From assembly GCA_030041045.1 (NCBI GenBank), contig JASHOQ010000047.1:1-64000 (forward strand): a stretch of DNA of 64,000 bases, given 5' to 3'. Under the pieces are notes generated by a model. That model did no database searches and was not told where the DNA came from. It was given only the letters and a program-made list of their open reading frames with translations. This stretch comes from Acidobacteriaceae bacterium. GTDB lineage: Bacteria > Acidobacteriota > Terriglobia > Terriglobales > Acidobacteriaceae. The position numbers were made by a program, and so were the translations under genes. This document shows positions 62,470 to 64,000 of the stretch, in pieces (positions within the stretch are counted from its first letter, which is position 1; every line of letters begins with the position of its first letter).

Positions 62470-63657
62470 ATGGAAGAGTTCTCGAGGATTCAGCGGCTCC
62501 CGCCATACGTCTTCAACATTACCGGCGAGATGAAGGTGAGCGCGCGCCGGCGCGGTGAAGACATCATCGACTTCGGGATGGGGAATCCCGATGGGGCCAC
62601 GCCGAAGCACATCGTGGACAAGCTGGTGGAAGCGGCCATGAAGCCGCCGACGCACCGCTATTCGGTGTCGAAAGGTCTGCCCCGGCTGCGCAAGGCAATT
62701 TGCGGATGGTACAAGAACCGGTATAACGTCGACCTCGATCCCGAGTCGGAAGCCATCGTCACCATCGGCTCGAAAGAGGGCATTGCCCACCTGTGCCTGG
62801 CCATCCTCGACTCGCGGGATACGGTGCTGGTGCCGAACCCGAGTTATCCCATTCACATTTACGGGCCGGTGATCGCGGGAGCGCATGTGATCAGCACGCC
62901 GGTGCACGACCAGGATCAATTCCTGGCGCAGCTGGAGGAGCTGATTCCGCGCATGACGCCGCGGCCCAAGGCGCTGATCGTCAATTTTCCGTCCAATCCG
63001 ACCACGGAGTGCGTGGAGCTGCCGTTTCTGGCGCGCCTGGTTGAGCTGGCGCGCGAGTACGGCTTCCACCTCATCCACGACCTGGCTTACGCCGACATCG
63101 CGTTCGACGGCTACAAGCCGCCCAGCGTGCTCGAGGTGCCCGGCGCCAAAGAGGTCGCGGTGGAGTTCTTCACGCTCTCGAAGAGCTACAACATGCCCGG
63201 CTGGCGCATCGGCTTCATGGTGGGCAATCCGGTGCTGGTCTCGGCGCTCGCGCGCCTCAAAAGCTACTTCGACTACGGCACCTTCACGCCCATCCAGGTG
63301 GCCGCCATTCACGCGCTCGAGGGGCCGCAGGCCTGCGTGGCGCAAATCTGCGACAACTACCGCAAGCGGCGCGACGTGCTGGTGGAAGGCCTGAACAAGG
63401 CGGGCTGGCCGGTGGCTCTGCCCAAGGCGACGATGTTCGTGTGGGCGCAGATTCCGGAGGCGTATCGCGAGCTCAAGTCGCTCGAGTTTTCCAAGCTGCT
63501 GCTCACCGAGGCCAAGGTGGCCGTGTCACCCGGCATCGGTTTCGGCGACTACGGCGACGGCCACGTGCGCTTTGCGCTCATCGAAAACGAGGAGCGGACG
63601 CGGCAGGCACTGCGCGGCATCAAGGCCATGCTGGCGAAGAGCGTGGTGCACGCGTAG
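62470..63657 (+). CDS. Class I/II aminotransferase, AlaC-like
   Basis: 395-residue fold-type I PLP enzyme. Substrate-binding and PLP motifs are visible: [32 protein letters not shown] (PLP ring), [11 protein letters not shown] and [13 protein letters not shown], where Lys near 239 forms the Schiff base. It resembles AlaC-type alanine/glutamate-pyruvate aminotransferases; close relatives also include LL-diaminopimelate enzymes, so alanine formation is the best but not the only reading. Confidence 0.9.
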   Translation: MEEFSRIQRLPPYVFNITGEMKVSARRRGEDIIDFGMGNPDGATPKHIVDKLVEAAMKPPTHRYSVSKGLPRLRKAICGWYKNRYNVDLDPESEAIVTIGSKEGIAHLCLAILDSRDTVLVPNPSYPIHIYGPVIAGAHVISTPVHDQDQFLAQLEELIPRMTPRPKALIVNFPSNPTTECVELPFLARLVELAREYGFHLIHDLAYADIAFDGYKPPSVLEVPGAKEVAVEFFTLSKSYNMPGWRIGFMVGNPVLVSALARLKSYFDYGTFTPIQVAAIHALEGPQACVAQICDNYRKRRDVLVEGLNKAGWPVALPKATMFVWAQIPEAYRELKSLEFSKLLLTEAKVAVSPGIGFGDYGDGHVRFALIENEERTRQALRGIKAMLAKSVVHA

Positions 63658-63664
63658 GCCTGGT

Positions 63665-63724
63665 CCGCTCATCCCTGCACGACCAACTGTGCCCCGTTCA
63701 TCGCGGCCTCATCGCGATGAGCGG
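63665..63724. repeat. Inverted repeat upstream of the transposase
   Basis: CCGCTCATC (63665-63673) and GATGAGCGG (63716-63724) with inner CATCGCG/CGCGATG symmetry, 39 bp before the transposase start. A plausible REP-type end. Confidence 0.6.
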
Positions 63725-63762
63725 GACGTCGCGAACCGCCTAATCGGGACTAAGATGGCACC

Positions 63763-64000
63763 ATGCCGTACGGTCTAAGGCGGTTCCAGAGAGCGGAGGC
63801 CCTTCACTTCATCACGTTTAGCTGCTTTCGCCGCCTTCCGCTTCTTGAAGCACCGGAACCCAAGGATTTGTTCGAGGTCGTTCTCGAGCACACTCGGGCA
63901 CGGCATCAAGCCAGGGTCTACGCCTATGTGCTGATGCCCGAACATGTCCACCTTCTGATCAACGAGCCGCCATCCATCCTCGTGGCGCAGTTTCTCAAGG
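63763..64000 (+). CDS. REP-associated tyrosine transposase, N-terminal part (runs off the window)
   Basis: The first 79 codons of a Y1/IS200-like transposase: MPYGLRRFQRAEALHFITFS, then the metal-binding MPEHVHLLI (HUH, about 58-66). The catalytic Tyr would lie beyond the edge. RAYT proteins handle REP palindromes, and several REP-like hairpins occur in this window, two of them within mnmG. No terminal inverted repeats or partner genes can be judged here. Confidence 0.85.
   Translation, partial: MPYGLRRFQRAEALHFITFSCFRRLPLLEAPEPKDLFEVVLEHTRARHQARVYAYVLMPEHVHLLINEPPSILVAQFLK

Overview
The window is GC-rich (roughly 60 percent or more by eye), densely coded bacterial chromosome. The gene families (two alpha-glucan phosphorylases, an MtrA/MtrB-like electron conduit, a partner-switching module, YVTN propellers, Pro/Gln-rich exported proteins) and the many palindromic intergenic repeats fit an Acidobacteriota genome, probably a soil Terriglobales relative. 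That placement is inference from gene content, not a database match.

Layout. 1-4.9 kb: a Uma2 nuclease stub, aspS, a Uma2 nuclease with a small membrane protein, and a PiT phosphate permease. 4.9-13.5 kb (all minus): an EAL-like/HDOD protein, scpA, an unusual trpS with an iron-sulfur motif and a long C-terminal extension, an M50 protease, an acyltransferase, and the classic yidC-yidD-rnpA-rpmH block. 13.5-20.3 kb: divergent dnaA, then a minus-strand run of a membrane protein, TolC, a Jag/R3H protein, a nucleoside hydrolase and a small Cys-rich protein. 20.3-28.8 kb: a gene-poor structured stretch, a Cys-rich orphan, a cold-shock protein, a PLP decarboxylase, galK, glgP with a strongly folded leader, and an SPFH protein with a helical partner.

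28.8-42.2 kb: a GAF-fused glucan phosphorylase; an rsbU/rsbW/rsbV-like partner-switching set; an M24 peptidase; a propeller protein; a LolA-like exported protein; a histidine-kinase-like protein whose phospho-acceptor His is Gln; and phosphoglucomutase. The two phosphorylases, galK and pgm together suggest glycogen and galactose flow into glucose phosphates. 42.2-47.3 kb: a small orphan, two paralogous exported proteins flanked by a family of inverted-repeat elements, and a short RNB exoribonuclease.

47.4-54.4 kb is the most striking region. A minus-strand cluster encodes a decaheme cytochrome (DmsE/MtrA type), a large outer-membrane barrel (MtrB/PioB type), a monoheme cytochrome and a membrane-anchored multiheme cytochrome. 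A Crp/Fnr regulator with a candidate N-terminal Cys cluster is transcribed divergently, and two Crp-like palindromes lie between. This looks like a complete inner-membrane-to-outer-membrane electron conduit without a surface cytochrome.

54.4-64 kb: a SnoaL/DUF4440-like exported protein, an O-methyltransferase-like protein, mnmG carrying two in-frame insertions of palindromic repeats, a J-domain protein, a RES/Xre toxin-antitoxin pair with a clear operator, tyrS, a small membrane protein, an AlaC-type aminotransferase, and the start of a REP-associated tyrosine transposase at the right edge. Several classes of short palindromic or tandem repeats recur through the window, mostly between genes.
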